Source: Natrinema halophilum (GTDB lineage Archaea > Halobacteriota > Halobacteria > Halobacteriales > Natrialbaceae). Taken from it: a DNA stretch of 64,000 nucleotides. Position numbers and translations under genes: made by a program. Shown in pieces: positions 1 through 8,760 of the stretch. Under the pieces are notes generated by a model. That model was not told the DNA's origin. It was given only the letters and a program-made list of their open reading frames with translations, and searched no databases. Numbering within the stretch: position 1 is the first letter of the stretch; each line of letters begins with the position of its first letter. The DNA lies in contig NZ_CP058601.1 in the NCBI RefSeq assembly GCF_013402815.2, positions 806,001-870,000 on the forward strand, written 5' to 3'.

Positions 1-1238
1 CTGGCGACCTCTTTAACCTCTTCGTCTGGTTCGAGGTGATGTTGATGGCCAGCTACGTATTCGTCGCGTATTCCGGCGGTCCCGAACACACACGCGCCGC
101 ATTCTGGTACGTCTCACTCAACTTGCTGGCCAGCGCCGTTTTCTTGCTCGGCGTCGGTGGCATTTACGCGTCCACGGGAACGCTAAATATGGCGGACCTT
201 GCCCGACGTCTCGCCGAGCCGGCGGCGTACGGACTCGACCCGGTCCCGGTCGTCGGGCTGCTCGGCCTCCTCCTGTCGGTGTTCGCTATCAAAGCCGGAC
301 TCGTCCCCTTCCAGTTCTGGATTCCGAGCGCGTACCGGGCCGCACCGCCCCAGATTACCGCGTTGCTGGCTGGCGCAACGAAAAAGGTCGGCATCTACGC
401 TATTATCCGACTGTCGTTTACGGTCTTCGCCGGTGCCGAAATCGCCGTAGATCTCGGGGTTCCGGGAACCGGATTTGCGATCGACTCGCCGCTTTCGTTC
501 GTGGGCGTCGCACTGTTCCTCATGGCCGGTGCCAGCATCCTCGTCGGCGGCATCGGTGCCGTCGGCCGAGACTCCCTCGAAGGGGTGTTCGCGTACTCGA
601 GCATCGGTCAGGTCGGCTTCATCGCGATCCCGGTGGCGATCGCGGCGACGACGACGAGTCCGGAACTCCGCCAGCTGGGCATCGTCGCCGCGCTGGTGTA
701 CGCGCTCAATCATACGCTCGCGAAGGGCCTTCTCTTCCTCGCCGTCGGGGCGGTCAGGTCGGCAACGGGAACCAGCAGCTTCGCCGACCTCGGCGGACTG
801 GCAAAGCGGTCACCTGCCCTTGCTATCGCGGTGTTCATCGGTTCCTTAGCGCTCGTCGGTATTCCGCCGCTCTCTGGCTTTTTCGGCAAATTCCTCGTGT
901 TCGACGCCGCGGCTCGCTCCGCGTCGGCGGGCCCCGCGCTCGTCCTCCTCCTCGTCGGCTCGTTACTGACGATAGCCTATTCGACCCGCATGTGGAATCG
1001 GAGCTTCTGGGGGGCCCAGACAGACGCGGTGGAAACTGCGGCGATCGACCCGTTGCAGGTGGCGGTCCTCGTCGTCCTCGCAACGGCGATCCTCGCAGTC
1101 GGCGTGGGATTCGAACCCGTCTACGAGTTCGCAGGAGCCGCAGCGGACGCCGCGCTCGACACTGAGGGGTACGTCGATGCAGTCGATCCCGCCGACGCCA
1201 GCGATCTGGCCGACTCGAGCGGCGGTGATCACACGTGA
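1..1238 (+). CDS. mrpD: Mrp-type Na+/H+ antiporter subunit D (5' end outside window)
   Basis: This is a proton-translocating membrane subunit of the multi-subunit Mrp (Mnh) cation/proton antiporter, related to NuoN/NuoM of complex I. The reading frame is open from base 3 and encodes GDLFNLFVWFEVML before the first possible in-window start (GTG at 36), a typical internal stretch of MrpD, so the true start lies left of the window. Many hydrophobic segments follow, with the conserved K in LVPFQFWIPSAYRAAP and the motif SSIGQVGFI. The C-terminus is acidic. Its stop overlaps the GTG start of mrpE, so it is translationally coupled with the E, F and G subunits that follow. The family call is firm; mrpD is preferred over mrpA because of size and gene order. 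Confidence 0.93.
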   Translation, partial: GDLFNLFVWFEVMLMASYVFVAYSGGPEHTRAAFWYVSLNLLASAVFLLGVGGIYASTGTLNMADLARRLAEPAAYGLDPVPVVGLLGLLLSVFAIKAGLVPFQFWIPSAYRAAPPQITALLAGATKKVGIYAIIRLSFTVFAGAEIAVDLGVPGTGFAIDSPLSFVGVALFLMAGASILVGGIGAVGRDSLEGVFAYSSIGQVGFIAIPVAIAATTTSPELRQLGIVAALVYALNHTLAKGLLFLAVGAVRSATGTSSFADLGGLAKRSPALAIAVFIGSLALVGIPPLSGFFGKFLVFDAAARSASAGPALVLLLVGSLLTIAYSTRMWNRSFWGAQTDAVETAAIDPLQVAVLVVLATAILAVGVGFEPVYEFAGAAADAALDTEGYVDAVDPADASDLADSSGGDHT

Positions 1239-1840
1239 GAGTTCGTACCTGGCCGGTCGTCGGCGTCGTCTTCGCCGCGCTGTGGGTGTTCGTCCGCGGA
1301 CTGGCGCTTACGCCCTCGACGCTCTTTGGTGGGTTCCTCGCAGGCCTGATCGTTGGTCTGCCGGTCGCGTTCATTTTCCGGCGACTGTACAGCAAACACC
1401 TCGATATCGGGCGTGGGATTCGAGCGCTTCCTTACGCCGGACTCTACCTCGCCGCGTTCGGCTGGGAGCTCCTGCGGGCGAACGTCGATGTCTCCTATCG
1501 AGTTCTCTCGCCCGGCATGCCGATCGAACCGGAGGTGATTCTGGTTCCCCTGCGGGTCGAATCCGATGTGGCGATCACTGTCATCGCCAATAGTATCACG
1601 ATCACACCCGGGACGGTCACGCTCGACTACGACGAAGACACGAACGCGCTGTACGTACACGGCGTCAACGGCCGCGACCCACAGGCGATCGCTGAACCCA
1701 TCCACACCTGGGAGGACTACGCACTCGAGATGTTCGACGAAGACGCGTCGCCGTCCGATCCGCCGCCGGAAATCGTCGTCTCGGGTGGCACAAGAGACAG
1801 GGGTCCTGACCGCCAAGACGGAGGTGTCGACGATGACTGA
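1235..1840 (+). CDS. mrpE: Mrp antiporter subunit E
   Basis: This small membrane subunit of the Mrp Na+/H+ antiporter has two or three hydrophobic segments near the N-terminus (about residues 5-45 and 62-80). A conserved soluble domain follows, containing the MrpE hallmarks NSITITPGTVTLDY and ALYVHGVN. The start is GTG, overlapping the mrpD stop in GTGA. At 201 aa it is longer than many bacterial MrpE proteins because of an acidic tail from about residue 165, which is probably a haloarchaeal adaptation. The 3' end overlaps the mrpF start by 8 nt. Position and motifs leave little doubt about the family; the role of the tail is unknown. Confidence 0.93.
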   Translation: MRVRTWPVVGVVFAALWVFVRGLALTPSTLFGGFLAGLIVGLPVAFIFRRLYSKHLDIGRGIRALPYAGLYLAAFGWELLRANVDVSYRVLSPGMPIEPEVILVPLRVESDVAITVIANSITITPGTVTLDYDEDTNALYVHGVNGRDPQAIAEPIHTWEDYALEMFDEDASPSDPPPEIVVSGGTRDRGPDRQDGGVDDD

Positions 1841-2123
1841 AGCCGACCCGGCGGTCCTCGAGACGGCGATCCGTGCCGCGTTGGTCCTCGTCAGCGGTCT
1901 CTGCGTCCTCTGTGGATACCGCGTGATTCGCGGGCCGACGAACCCCGACCGAGTCGTCGCGCTGGATGCCATCGCGACGAACGTGGTCGCGATTGCGATC
2001 CTGTTCGCTCTCTTGACCGATCGAGGACTGTTCATCACCGTGAGCCTCGTCCTCGCGATTATCGGATTCATCGCGACCGTTGCCGTCGCCAAGTTCGTCA
2101 CGGAAGGCGAGGTGATCGAATGA
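1833..2123 (+). CDS. mrpF: Mrp antiporter subunit F
   Basis: A 96-aa protein with three predicted membrane helices, matching MrpF. The diagnostic sequence is RVIRGPTNPDRVVALDAI in the loop after the first helix. I chose the ATG at 1833 (MTEADPAV) because it gives the normal family length and overlaps the end of mrpE; the longer open frame upstream has no homology-like content. The gene ends in an ATGA overlap with mrpG, so E, F and G should be translated from one message. Confidence 0.93.
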   Translation: MTEADPAVLETAIRAALVLVSGLCVLCGYRVIRGPTNPDRVVALDAIATNVVAIAILFALLTDRGLFITVSLVLAIIGFIATVAVAKFVTEGEVIE

Positions 2124-2488
2124 TTCTCGATATCGTCGTCATCGCGCTAATCGTCATCGGCTCGTTCTTCCTGACGGTCGGGACGGTCGGTCTCCTCCGA
2201 TTACCGAACGTCTACAACCGGATGCACGCCACGAGCAAGCCGACGACATTGGGTACTGCCGCAATCTTTCTGGCGGGCTTCGTTCGCTTCGGGCCCGGTG
2301 GGGAAGGGCTAACGTCGCTCATTGGGATCGCCTTTCTGTTCCTCACTGTCCCGACCGGGTCACACATGATCGCCCGAGCCGCCGAGCGGATCGGCATCCC
2401 GTTTCTCGGGAGCGTCACCTGGCCGGACGAAACGCGGGTCGACAGAGGCCCGTCGGAACGTTCCGAGGGCCGAGCGGACGACGAGTAA
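2120..2488 (+). CDS. mrpG: Mrp antiporter subunit G
   Basis: Last gene of the visible mrp operon. The 122-aa product has three predicted membrane helices and the MrpG signature GLLRLPNVYNRMHATSKPTT, followed by LGTAAIFLAG. The C-terminus is rich in acidic and arginine residues. It starts in an ATGA overlap with mrpF. The next gene is convergent, so transcription probably ends between 2489 and 2620. The complex extrudes Na+ in exchange for protons, and in a haloarchaeon it would serve pH and sodium homeostasis. Confidence 0.93.
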   Translation: MILDIVVIALIVIGSFFLTVGTVGLLRLPNVYNRMHATSKPTTLGTAAIFLAGFVRFGPGGEGLTSLIGIAFLFLTVPTGSHMIARAAERIGIPFLGSVTWPDETRVDRGPSERSEGRADDE

Positions 2489-2620
2489 GTGCAGATCCCA
2501 GGGTGCTGGACGGCGCGACTACGCGAGTAGCGCTCCGGGAGACGAGCCGGTCAGCGCTGGCGGTCGGCGCGACGCCCGTCGCAGCGACGCCGGCGAGAGC
2601 GAGTGCGACGGCCGCGCCGC

Positions 2621-3106
2621 TTACGACTCGTATTCGGTCTCCGCGTCGCGTTCGTTACGCGTCCCCTGACGCCACTCTTCGGCGTCCTCAAGCGTTTCCG
2701 TGCTCAGCAGTCGATCGAGTTTTCGCTCGAACTGCTCGTCGGTAAGCTCCCCCGCCGCGTAGCGTTCGCGGAGGGACTCGAGTGCGTCGCGAGCCTCGAT
2801 ATCGGCATCGGCGTCCGACGCTATCGTCGCGGAGTCAGTGCTGGTTTCCGTTTCCGTCTCACCGGGCGAATAGTCGTCGACCCACTCGCGGCGATCTTCC
2901 TCGTCACCGAACAGAATCGCGACCAGCGGAACGACGGCAATGTAACCGACGAGCAACGCTGCGAGCCACCACTCCTGCCCGGTGAACATCGCGCCCAACC
3001 AGAACGCCGTCACGAGCATGGACGCCACTGCGGTTGCGTTCTCACGAAGGCGGGTCAGGGGATCGTCCCCGGTCCGCTTGCGATCGCTTCCCTCGATCCC
3101 GTTCAT
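2621..3106 (-). CDS. Membrane protein with C-terminal SHOCT domain
   Basis: 161 aa. Two hydrophobic segments at about residues 27-65 form a short membrane hairpin. A Ser/Thr/Asp-rich linker follows. Residues 105-135 contain DALESLRERYAAGELTDEQF, the core of the SHOCT domain (short C-terminal domain, a 30-residue helical module often used for oligomerisation). The architecture 2TM plus SHOCT is common in haloarchaea but its function is unknown. It converges with mrpG and appears to be monocistronic. The start ATG at 3106 gives a soluble N-terminus of about 25 residues. Confidence 0.85.
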   Translation of the reverse strand: MNGIEGSDRKRTGDDPLTRLRENATAVASMLVTAFWLGAMFTGQEWWLAALLVGYIAVVPLVAILFGDEEDRREWVDDYSPGETETETSTDSATIASDADADIEARDALESLRERYAAGELTDEQFERKLDRLLSTETLEDAEEWRQGTRNERDAETEYES

Positions 3107-3248
3107 ACGAGCCTATTCGATCGGCATCAAAAATACGTTGGTGGCTCGAGCGGAGGCCGTATCGCCCGCTGGGCATCGAATCGATCGGATCGCCGCACGG
3201 AGAAAGCGCATCCGCTATGCAGGTAGCGGGCGACGGAGAAGACGAGTC

Positions 3249-5444
3249 TTACGCGAGCGTCTCGCCGAGCGCGTCGAGCGCAGCTTCGCGGACCGCATCG
3301 CGTTCGCCTGGCAGGAACTCGACGTGACCGTCGCGACCGCCCACGACGGTGACGCCGGCGTTCGGAACGGCTTCGGCGATCGCATCGCCGAGATCGCGCA
3401 CGTTGACTGGTTCGGTCGCGCGGACGTGAAGTTCGTCGTCACCCACACCGAGCGTAACGTACGGTGGGCTCGCCCGGTCGCGTTCGCTCCGGTGAAGCGC
3501 ATCCAGCAGCAGGATCGTCGTCGGGAAGTTGTATCGGTGCGTGAACGCGTCCGTGTCCAGAACGGAGACGCTGACTCCGTTTACACCGCGAACGGTGAGG
3601 TTCTCGCGGGCCGTCTCGAGTTCGGTCTCGAGTTTATCGCGGAATTGCTCGGAAACGTGTGCGGCGAGGTTACCGTCGTGTGGCCGATCCGTCCCCTCGC
3701 TGTCGCCGAACAGCAAGTCGATGACGAGTTCACGTTTGTCCTTGTACGACTGGTAGTAGGCCTCGAGCGCGACGGCTTCACGGCGCTCGGAGACGCCAGT
3801 TTCGTCGTAGCCGGCCTCGCTTGCGAGTTCGAGATAGGCTTCTGGGGTGTTCTCCCAGTAGCTGACAGCAGGAAGGTGCTTGAGGTCGGCGCGGACGTCG
3901 TCGTTTACGTGAGCGGCGACGTTCGCCGCGAGTGCTGTCGACGTGACGTCTGCGACGTCGACGTCCGCGAGCGATGGTGCGACCGGAACGGCGACGGCGT
4001 CTGCTATCTGCTCGTCTGCTCTACTGTCGTCGATTACGAGCGCCTCGGCACCGTACAGCGAAAGTAGCTCGTAGCCGTCGACCGATTCGACCGTCCCGCC
4101 GGCGTCGACGAGGACCACGAGTGGGAGCTGTTCGCCGTGTCGGTCGCGGGCTTCGAGCATCGAGGTAACGTCGGACGTCGCAGCGTCCATGTCGTAGACG
4201 CGACCGTCGAGCGGACGGCGCTCGAAGTAATGATACTCCGCGTCGTCTCGGGTATGCTTCTCACGAATCAGGGGCAAAACGGCGCGCTCGATCGCGGCGC
4301 CCGCGACGTAGCCGTCGGCTGTCGCGCCGTGGCGAACGACGATCGGACGTGCTTCCATGACGGCCCGGCGAATCGCGGTCGCCGCGTCCGCTATTTCGTC
4401 TTCGACGGCCGTGACGGCCTCGTGATCGGCGAAGAGTTCGACATTCGCCGGTCTCGCTTCGCGTTCGATCGCACTTTCGAGGCGGTCGACGACCGTCTCT
4501 CGATCCTCGCCGTCCAGGATTTCGAGGGACTCCGTCTCGACCTGCAGATCCCCGTGGTGGCGTTCGACTTCGCCTTCTATCGCAACGACGTTATCGACCT
4601 CGACAGCAGGGTAGGCGCGCACTCCAGCCTCCTCGAAGGCCGCGCACTCGACGGTGCTTGTCTCATCACGCAGTTCGAAGACCGTCGGGCCGCTGGTCTG
4701 GCGAACGCCGGTGATCTCGCCCTCGAGGCGGACGACGCTGCCAACCTGGTTCTCGATCGCGTCGATCGTCGTTCGGTTGAGCGCGGGTTCCGATTCGGCG
4801 GCGGATTCGGTGTCGGTCGTTGGAGCCGAAGCCGCGGCGGATTCGGTCGCGACAGAACCACTGCTAGCGACGGCCCCGGTTGCTTCCGAAGCGGCGGGTT
4901 GTTCGTCGACGGTCTCCGGTTGCGATTGCGGGTCGGTTTCCTCCGCAGCCGCCTGTAACTCACCGGCCTTCGCCGACTCGTCGCCGTCGGATTCCTGCCC
5001 GCTTTCGTCGGTCGTCCCGCTGGGTACAGGTGGCGCCGTTTCGTCGTCGGAGTCGTCCTCGAGTTCGCCAGGACGGTATTCACCGTCGGCAGTCTCGATC
5101 AGTTTCCCGCGGAATTCGCGTTCACGTTGGCGAATCGACCAGCCGAGGTCGACGTTCCCGTTGTCTCGAACGTCGAGAACCTGGACGAAGACGTCGTCAC
5201 CCGAGTCCCAGTCGAGACTCTCGAGTCGTCGGTCGAGTTCGCTTCTATGCAACAATCCAGTGACGTGGTCTCCGATGTCGATGAAGACACCGAAGTCGGC
5301 GTAACCGTCGACGGTCCCCCGGTAAAACCGGCCGGGCGTGAGCTGTGAGGCGGACGTGCCAGTGAATTCGAAAACAGCATCCTCCTCGTGACTCTGACAG
5401 ATCTCGCCGTCAACGGGTGTGCCGCAGATGATACAGTTACCCAT
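3249..5444 (-). CDS. S1/OB-fold/DHH-family protein, RecJ-like but with degenerate catalytic motifs
   Basis: 731 aa. Domains in order: a small Cys/His cluster at residues 4-19 (CIICGTPVDGEICQSH), an S1 RNA-binding domain (about 35-110, GRFYRGTVDGYADFGVFIDI), a long acidic low-complexity linker (about 125-230), an OB-fold of the tRNA/RecJ-associated type (about 235-320), a DHH phosphoesterase domain (about 370-520) and a DHHA1 domain ending in GGRDGHVEFLPGERD. The usual DHH is replaced by IDDSRAD, and the motif I region reads RHGATADGY instead of a HxDxDG-type sequence. It may therefore bind nucleic acid without cutting it, like Cdc45 or the inactivated archaeal RecJ paralogues. Loss of activity is inference; a divergent active site cannot be excluded. 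Confidence 0.88.
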   Translation of the reverse strand: MGNCIICGTPVDGEICQSHEEDAVFEFTGTSASQLTPGRFYRGTVDGYADFGVFIDIGDHVTGLLHRSELDRRLESLDWDSGDDVFVQVLDVRDNGNVDLGWSIRQREREFRGKLIETADGEYRPGELEDDSDDETAPPVPSGTTDESGQESDGDESAKAGELQAAAEETDPQSQPETVDEQPAASEATGAVASSGSVATESAAASAPTTDTESAAESEPALNRTTIDAIENQVGSVVRLEGEITGVRQTSGPTVFELRDETSTVECAAFEEAGVRAYPAVEVDNVVAIEGEVERHHGDLQVETESLEILDGEDRETVVDRLESAIEREARPANVELFADHEAVTAVEDEIADAATAIRRAVMEARPIVVRHGATADGYVAGAAIERAVLPLIREKHTRDDAEYHYFERRPLDGRVYDMDAATSDVTSMLEARDRHGEQLPLVVLVDAGGTVESVDGYELLSLYGAEALVIDDSRADEQIADAVAVPVAPSLADVDVADVTSTALAANVAAHVNDDVRADLKHLPAVSYWENTPEAYLELASEAGYDETGVSERREAVALEAYYQSYKDKRELVIDLLFGDSEGTDRPHDGNLAAHVSEQFRDKLETELETARENLTVRGVNGVSVSVLDTDAFTHRYNFPTTILLLDALHRSERDRASPPYVTLGVGDDELHVRATEPVNVRDLGDAIAEAVPNAGVTVVGGRDGHVEFLPGERDAVREAALDALGETLA

Positions 5445-5534
5445 CTATTCGAACCAAGCAGTTTCGCCCTAAAACGGTTGTCGAAATGCGTTCGTACTGC
5501 AAGCGCCGATAATAGTCCCACTGTCGGCCCGCAG

Positions 5535-5798
5535 TCACTCGAAAACGGGCGAATCGTCCTCGAGCGCCTCGATATCGTCAACGAGCGATCTGACGTCCTC
5601 CGGAAACAGCGAGATCTGAATTTCGTTCTCGTCTTCGTCTTCGAAGACGAGTTTAATGCGCTTGTCGCCAAACTCCCGCGCTTCGGCCGATTCGACGTCG
5701 AAAAGCTTTGCCGTCGCTGCCTTGTTTTTCGGCCCGACGTTCTTGATCGATCCGTCGTTCAACTCTACCATGAACTCCTCGAGCGTTAGCGCGAGCAT
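5535..5798 (-). CDS. Small conserved acidic protein, function unknown
   Basis: The likely product is 87 aa starting at MLALTLEEF (ATG at 5798). The frame stays open upstream to 6014, but the extra sequence is rich in Arg, Ser and Pro and unlike the acidic body, so I exclude it. A second in-frame Met (MVELNDGS) would give a slightly shorter protein. The product is acidic, with alternating strand-like segments (KRIKLVFEDEDENEIQISLF), and has no signal peptide or membrane span. I do not recognise the family. It lies 90 nt upstream of the DHH-type gene on the same strand and could share its transcript. Confidence 0.65.
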   Translation of the reverse strand: MLALTLEEFMVELNDGSIKNVGPKNKAATAKLFDVESAEAREFGDKRIKLVFEDEDENEIQISLFPEDVRSLVDDIEALEDDSPVFE

Positions 5799-6273
5799 GG
5801 TCGCCGTACGGGCCCCGGATAAAAAACGACACGGCATCGTCTCCGGTGGAGCGTCCGAGCGATCGGCCGGGGCTGCAATGCTCGGTCGAGTAGTCGCCGA
5901 GTGGAAGTGTGTAGTTGGTGGTTGTAGATTGCGCTGGGATGTCGCATTTGTATCGCCGGCCAGTGCCCAGCGACGATCGAGGGGCGAGTAGCCGGATGCG
6001 ATCCCAGACCGCATGCGTGGTGTGTCAGTTCGCCTGCGGCTTTCTATTGTAGATCAATTCGACGTATAAATCTGGGTGATCGTACACGTCGGTTTCAGAC
6101 CCTCAAGAAGTCATTGATGACGAACCGTCTGCATGCGATTACAGGAAATTCGAGGAGAAAGAGCTTCGCTTCAAACGGGGGTGGTGGTGGCAATCGTGAC
6201 CGCGGCGACCGGCGATAGCAAACGCCGGCCGCGCCCACATTTAAGTTGCCCTCCCTCAAATTCCTCCACTGCT
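5799..6273. other. Intergenic region between divergent genes
   Basis: 475 bases with no supportable gene. The frames open here continue neighbouring genes in sequence of poor coding character. A TATA-like sequence within gacgtataaatctg near 6061-6074 has no obvious gene at the expected distance. A second TATA box near 6239 serves the rightward hydrolase gene. Confidence 0.5.
6239..6246 (+). promoter_or_regulatory. TATA box of the UPF0173 hydrolase gene
   Basis: The sequence atttaagt is centred about 31 nt before the ATG at 6274. That spacing puts the transcription start at or next to the start codon and supports 6274 over the longer upstream frame. Confidence 0.6.
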
Positions 6274-7002
6274 ATGGAACTTACCTGGCACGGCCACTCG
6301 ACGTGGTACGTCACCGTAGGGGAGACGAACTTGCTGATCGATCCGTTCTTCGATAACCCGAAGACCGACCTCGAGCCGTCCGATGTCGAAACGCCCGATT
6401 ACGTGCTGTTGACACACGGCCACGCAGATCACATCGCCGACGCCGGTGCCTTTTCGGACGCGACGCTGGTCGCAACGCCCGAGCTGACCTCGTACTGCCA
6501 GGAGGAGTTCGGCTTCGAGGACGCAGTCGGCGGAATGGGAATGAACCTCGGCGGCACCGTCGAATGCGGCGACGCGTACGTCACGATGGTCCGCGCCGAC
6601 CATACCAACGGGATCATGACCGAGAACGACGCAAGCGGCGGAATGCCCGCCGGCTTCGTCGTCTCCGATACGAAGCCGACCCAGGTCAGCGACGAGGAAT
6701 CGACCACGTTCTACGACGCCGGCGACACCAGCCTCATGACCGAGATGCGCGAGGTCATCGGACCGTATCTCGAGCCCGACGCTGCGACGGTACCGATCGG
6801 CGACCACTTCACGATGGGACCGTTGCAGGCCGCCGTCGCCACCGACTGGCTCGACGTCGACCACGTCTTTCCACAGCACTACGACACGTTCCCGCCGATC
6901 GAACAGGACCCCGACGGCTTCGCCCGCGAAGTCGCGGCGACCGGCAGTGACGCCGAGGTAACCGTACTCGAGGCCGACGAATCGTTCGAACTCGAACCCT
7001 GA
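6274..7002 (+). CDS. Metal-dependent hydrolase, UPF0173 (metallo-beta-lactamase fold)
   Basis: 242 aa. The N-terminus [13 protein letters not shown], then LIDPFF and the metal-binding motif [12 protein letters not shown] (about residues 47-58), are typical of UPF0173 proteins. Further ligand regions are RADHTNG, the YDAGDTS strand and IGDHFTMGP. The substrate is not known; relatives are annotated as metal-dependent hydrolases related to the UlaG lactonase. The start at 6274 gives the normal family length of about 240 residues and is supported by the TATA box; the frame extends to 6133 without conserved content. It is cytosolic, with no signal peptide, and probably monocistronic. Confidence 0.9.
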   Translation: MELTWHGHSTWYVTVGETNLLIDPFFDNPKTDLEPSDVETPDYVLLTHGHADHIADAGAFSDATLVATPELTSYCQEEFGFEDAVGGMGMNLGGTVECGDAYVTMVRADHTNGIMTENDASGGMPAGFVVSDTKPTQVSDEESTTFYDAGDTSLMTEMREVIGPYLEPDAATVPIGDHFTMGPLQAAVATDWLDVDHVFPQHYDTFPPIEQDPDGFAREVAATGSDAEVTVLEADESFELEP

Positions 7003-7131
7003 TCGCAGGCGGGACCACCCAGTGAACGACGGGCCGAGCGACAGTTTGTCCACTCGCTCGAGTCACCGCCCGTCGAAAGGAAACCTCTCTTCCGTGATGT
7101 TGGCGCCGAACTTCGACTCGGTGCGTTCGTC

Positions 7132-7686
7132 TCAGTTTCCGATTCGATAGCGCGTTTCGAGCGGATAGCTTCGGTACCGGGCGAGTACCAGATGGAGTCC
7201 GACGGCGACGATGATCAGTCCGAAGTTCCAGATCACCGAATCGTAATAGATAACGTCGACGATAATCGGCTCCGAATAGAACGGCCAGAACGGCTTGAGC
7301 GGGGGCGCGATGTCGGGGGCGGAGAGAATATCCGCGAACAAATGGCTGGTGCCACCGAGAATCAGTCCCGCGGTCGCGAAGACGAAGACGGTCTCGGTTG
7401 GGATTTCCGTACTACGGATCCAGCCGTGGTCGTTGAACCGGTCGGTGAGCCACTTCGCAGCCACGATTCCGGCGAGGATGCTCATCGACACCACGAACAC
7501 TACGGTATGGGTTACGCCGTGGTGTGAAACCGGTAGGACGTGTCGAAGCACCAGGTCGGAATCGGGCAACATCGCTGTCAGTAGCGCAAACCCGGTAAAT
7601 CCAAGCGCCCCGCGCCGATCCCAGAGTATCCACGCCGGCGCGGCGAACAACATCGCCATCGCGAGATGGCCAGTTACGTCAACCAT
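7132..7686 (-). CDS. DUF457/YdjM-like membrane-bound metal-dependent hydrolase
   Basis: 184 aa with four or five hydrophobic segments. The N-terminal MVDVTGHLAMAML and the later PDSDLVLRHVLPVSHHGVTH supply the His/Asp residues that define the YdjM (DUF457) family of predicted membrane metal hydrolases. A third conserved group is GGTSHLFADILS. Substrate and physiological role are not established for the family. The gene follows a small membrane-protein ORF on the same strand with only 12 nt between them, so the two are probably co-transcribed. Confidence 0.88.
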   Translation of the reverse strand: MVDVTGHLAMAMLFAAPAWILWDRRGALGFTGFALLTAMLPDSDLVLRHVLPVSHHGVTHTVVFVVSMSILAGIVAAKWLTDRFNDHGWIRSTEIPTETVFVFATAGLILGGTSHLFADILSAPDIAPPLKPFWPFYSEPIIVDVIYYDSVIWNFGLIIVAVGLHLVLARYRSYPLETRYRIGN

Positions 7687-7698
7687 CCGTTGTCTCGA

Positions 7699-7893
7699 TC
7701 ATCGAAGTCGGCGCGCGAGTCTGAGAAACAACGAGACGAGTGTTCCGACACCGGGGATGCGCGACGACAGTGCGGCCGCGCCGAGTAGCAAGAGCCCGCT
7801 TTTCGGGCGGCCACGTCGAAACGCCAGCGCGCTGTCGATCAACGTTGAAACCATACTGAGCCTGTTTGCCGATCGCGTATCGAAGGAGGACAT
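7699..7893 (-). CDS. Small hydrophobic protein, unknown function
   Basis: 64 aa. The N-terminal half is polar (SFDTRSANRL), residues 24-32 are basic, and a single hydrophobic stretch (SGLLLLGAAALSS) is followed by an amphipathic, Arg-rich end. I do not recognise a family. Support comes from its clean placement 12 nt upstream of the DUF457 gene and the absence of a better gene on either strand. A spurious ORF remains possible. Confidence 0.5.
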   Translation of the reverse strand: MSSFDTRSANRLSMVSTLIDSALAFRRGRPKSGLLLLGAAALSSRIPGVGTLVSLFLRLARRLR

Positions 7894-8112
7894 GGTGTAC
7901 TCTGTTTACTGTTCGGTCGTGATGAACAAACGAATCACCGCTGCAAGCGCAAGGGTTCTAGCACGTAATCCACACGCAGGTGGAAAACGGGAACACGCCA
8001 CCGCAAATCACAGGCCACGGTTCGATTGCTCACGCCGCGATGTGGTTGAGATGCCTGCCACCCTATCCACCACCAACGTTTACAGCCTCGCCCGTGTATC
8101 TCTCGAAGTGCT

Positions 8113-8508
8113 ATGGCGAAGCAGGTCACCACCGTCTCAGACGAAGGATACAGCGCCACGAACGATATCCGCGAGTTCGAAACGACGATCGACGCCAACG
8201 GGGACGACGCTCCGGACACGCTAGAGGCACTGCTGGCAGCGTATGGGTCCTGTTACGTACCCGCACTTCGGGTCGGCGGCCAACAGCGGGGTGCCGACGA
8301 TCTCGGGCGGATCGAAATCGAAACGACCGGCGAACTGAACGACGACGACAAACTCGAGTCGATTCAGTTCGACATTCGTGTCGCGGCAGACGTAGATGAC
8401 GATACGGGCGATGAAATCCTCGAGCGAGCCTTCGAGCTCTGTAAAGTTCACGACGCCCTGAAAGATAGCTTGCACGCGGACGCGAATCTCGACGCCAACG
8501 CGTTCTGA
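8113..8508 (+). CDS. OsmC/Ohr-family protein
   Basis: 131 aa. OsmC-fold proteins are thiol peroxidases acting on organic hydroperoxides, or related redox proteins. Two cysteines are in family positions: AAYGSCYVPALRVG (about residue 46) and FELCKVHDAL (about residue 113). The central acidic strand region (IEIETTGELNDDDKLESIQF) matches the conserved beta-sheet. It is cytosolic and monocistronic, with an AT-rich cgtttacag about 30 nt upstream that could be the TATA box. The precise substrate cannot be told from sequence. Confidence 0.88.
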   Translation: MAKQVTTVSDEGYSATNDIREFETTIDANGDDAPDTLEALLAAYGSCYVPALRVGGQQRGADDLGRIEIETTGELNDDDKLESIQFDIRVAADVDDDTGDEILERAFELCKVHDALKDSLHADANLDANAF

Positions 8509-8760
8509 GAGCGGGGACACCTCGTTTCGGCACTCGACTCTCATACCGACAGCCCGTCACTACGAGCCGGCAATAGCCACTTGTAGGTGCTGGACAGCAG
8601 GACTGATTCTCAACGCTCTCGTTTCGTGGGCCCCAGCGGCTGGGACGTGTTCGTACTCCGGTGAGGCTGTGAGTCGTCCGTGGAATCGAATCTGTCGACT
8701 GTGACAGTACCACCGTGCTAGATGATCACCTTCAAGATGATTCTCGAGACAGAGTCGAGT

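Noticed and set aside
2982-4067. Long rightward ORF (361 aa) opposite the DHH-type gene
   Set aside because: It lies antisense to a gene with clear domains; its composition (Arg/Val-rich) reflects the complement of acidic codons.
5799-6014. N-terminal extension of the small acidic protein gene
   Set aside because: The upstream codons give Arg/Ser/Pro-rich sequence unlike the conserved acidic body; ATG at 5798 is the better start.
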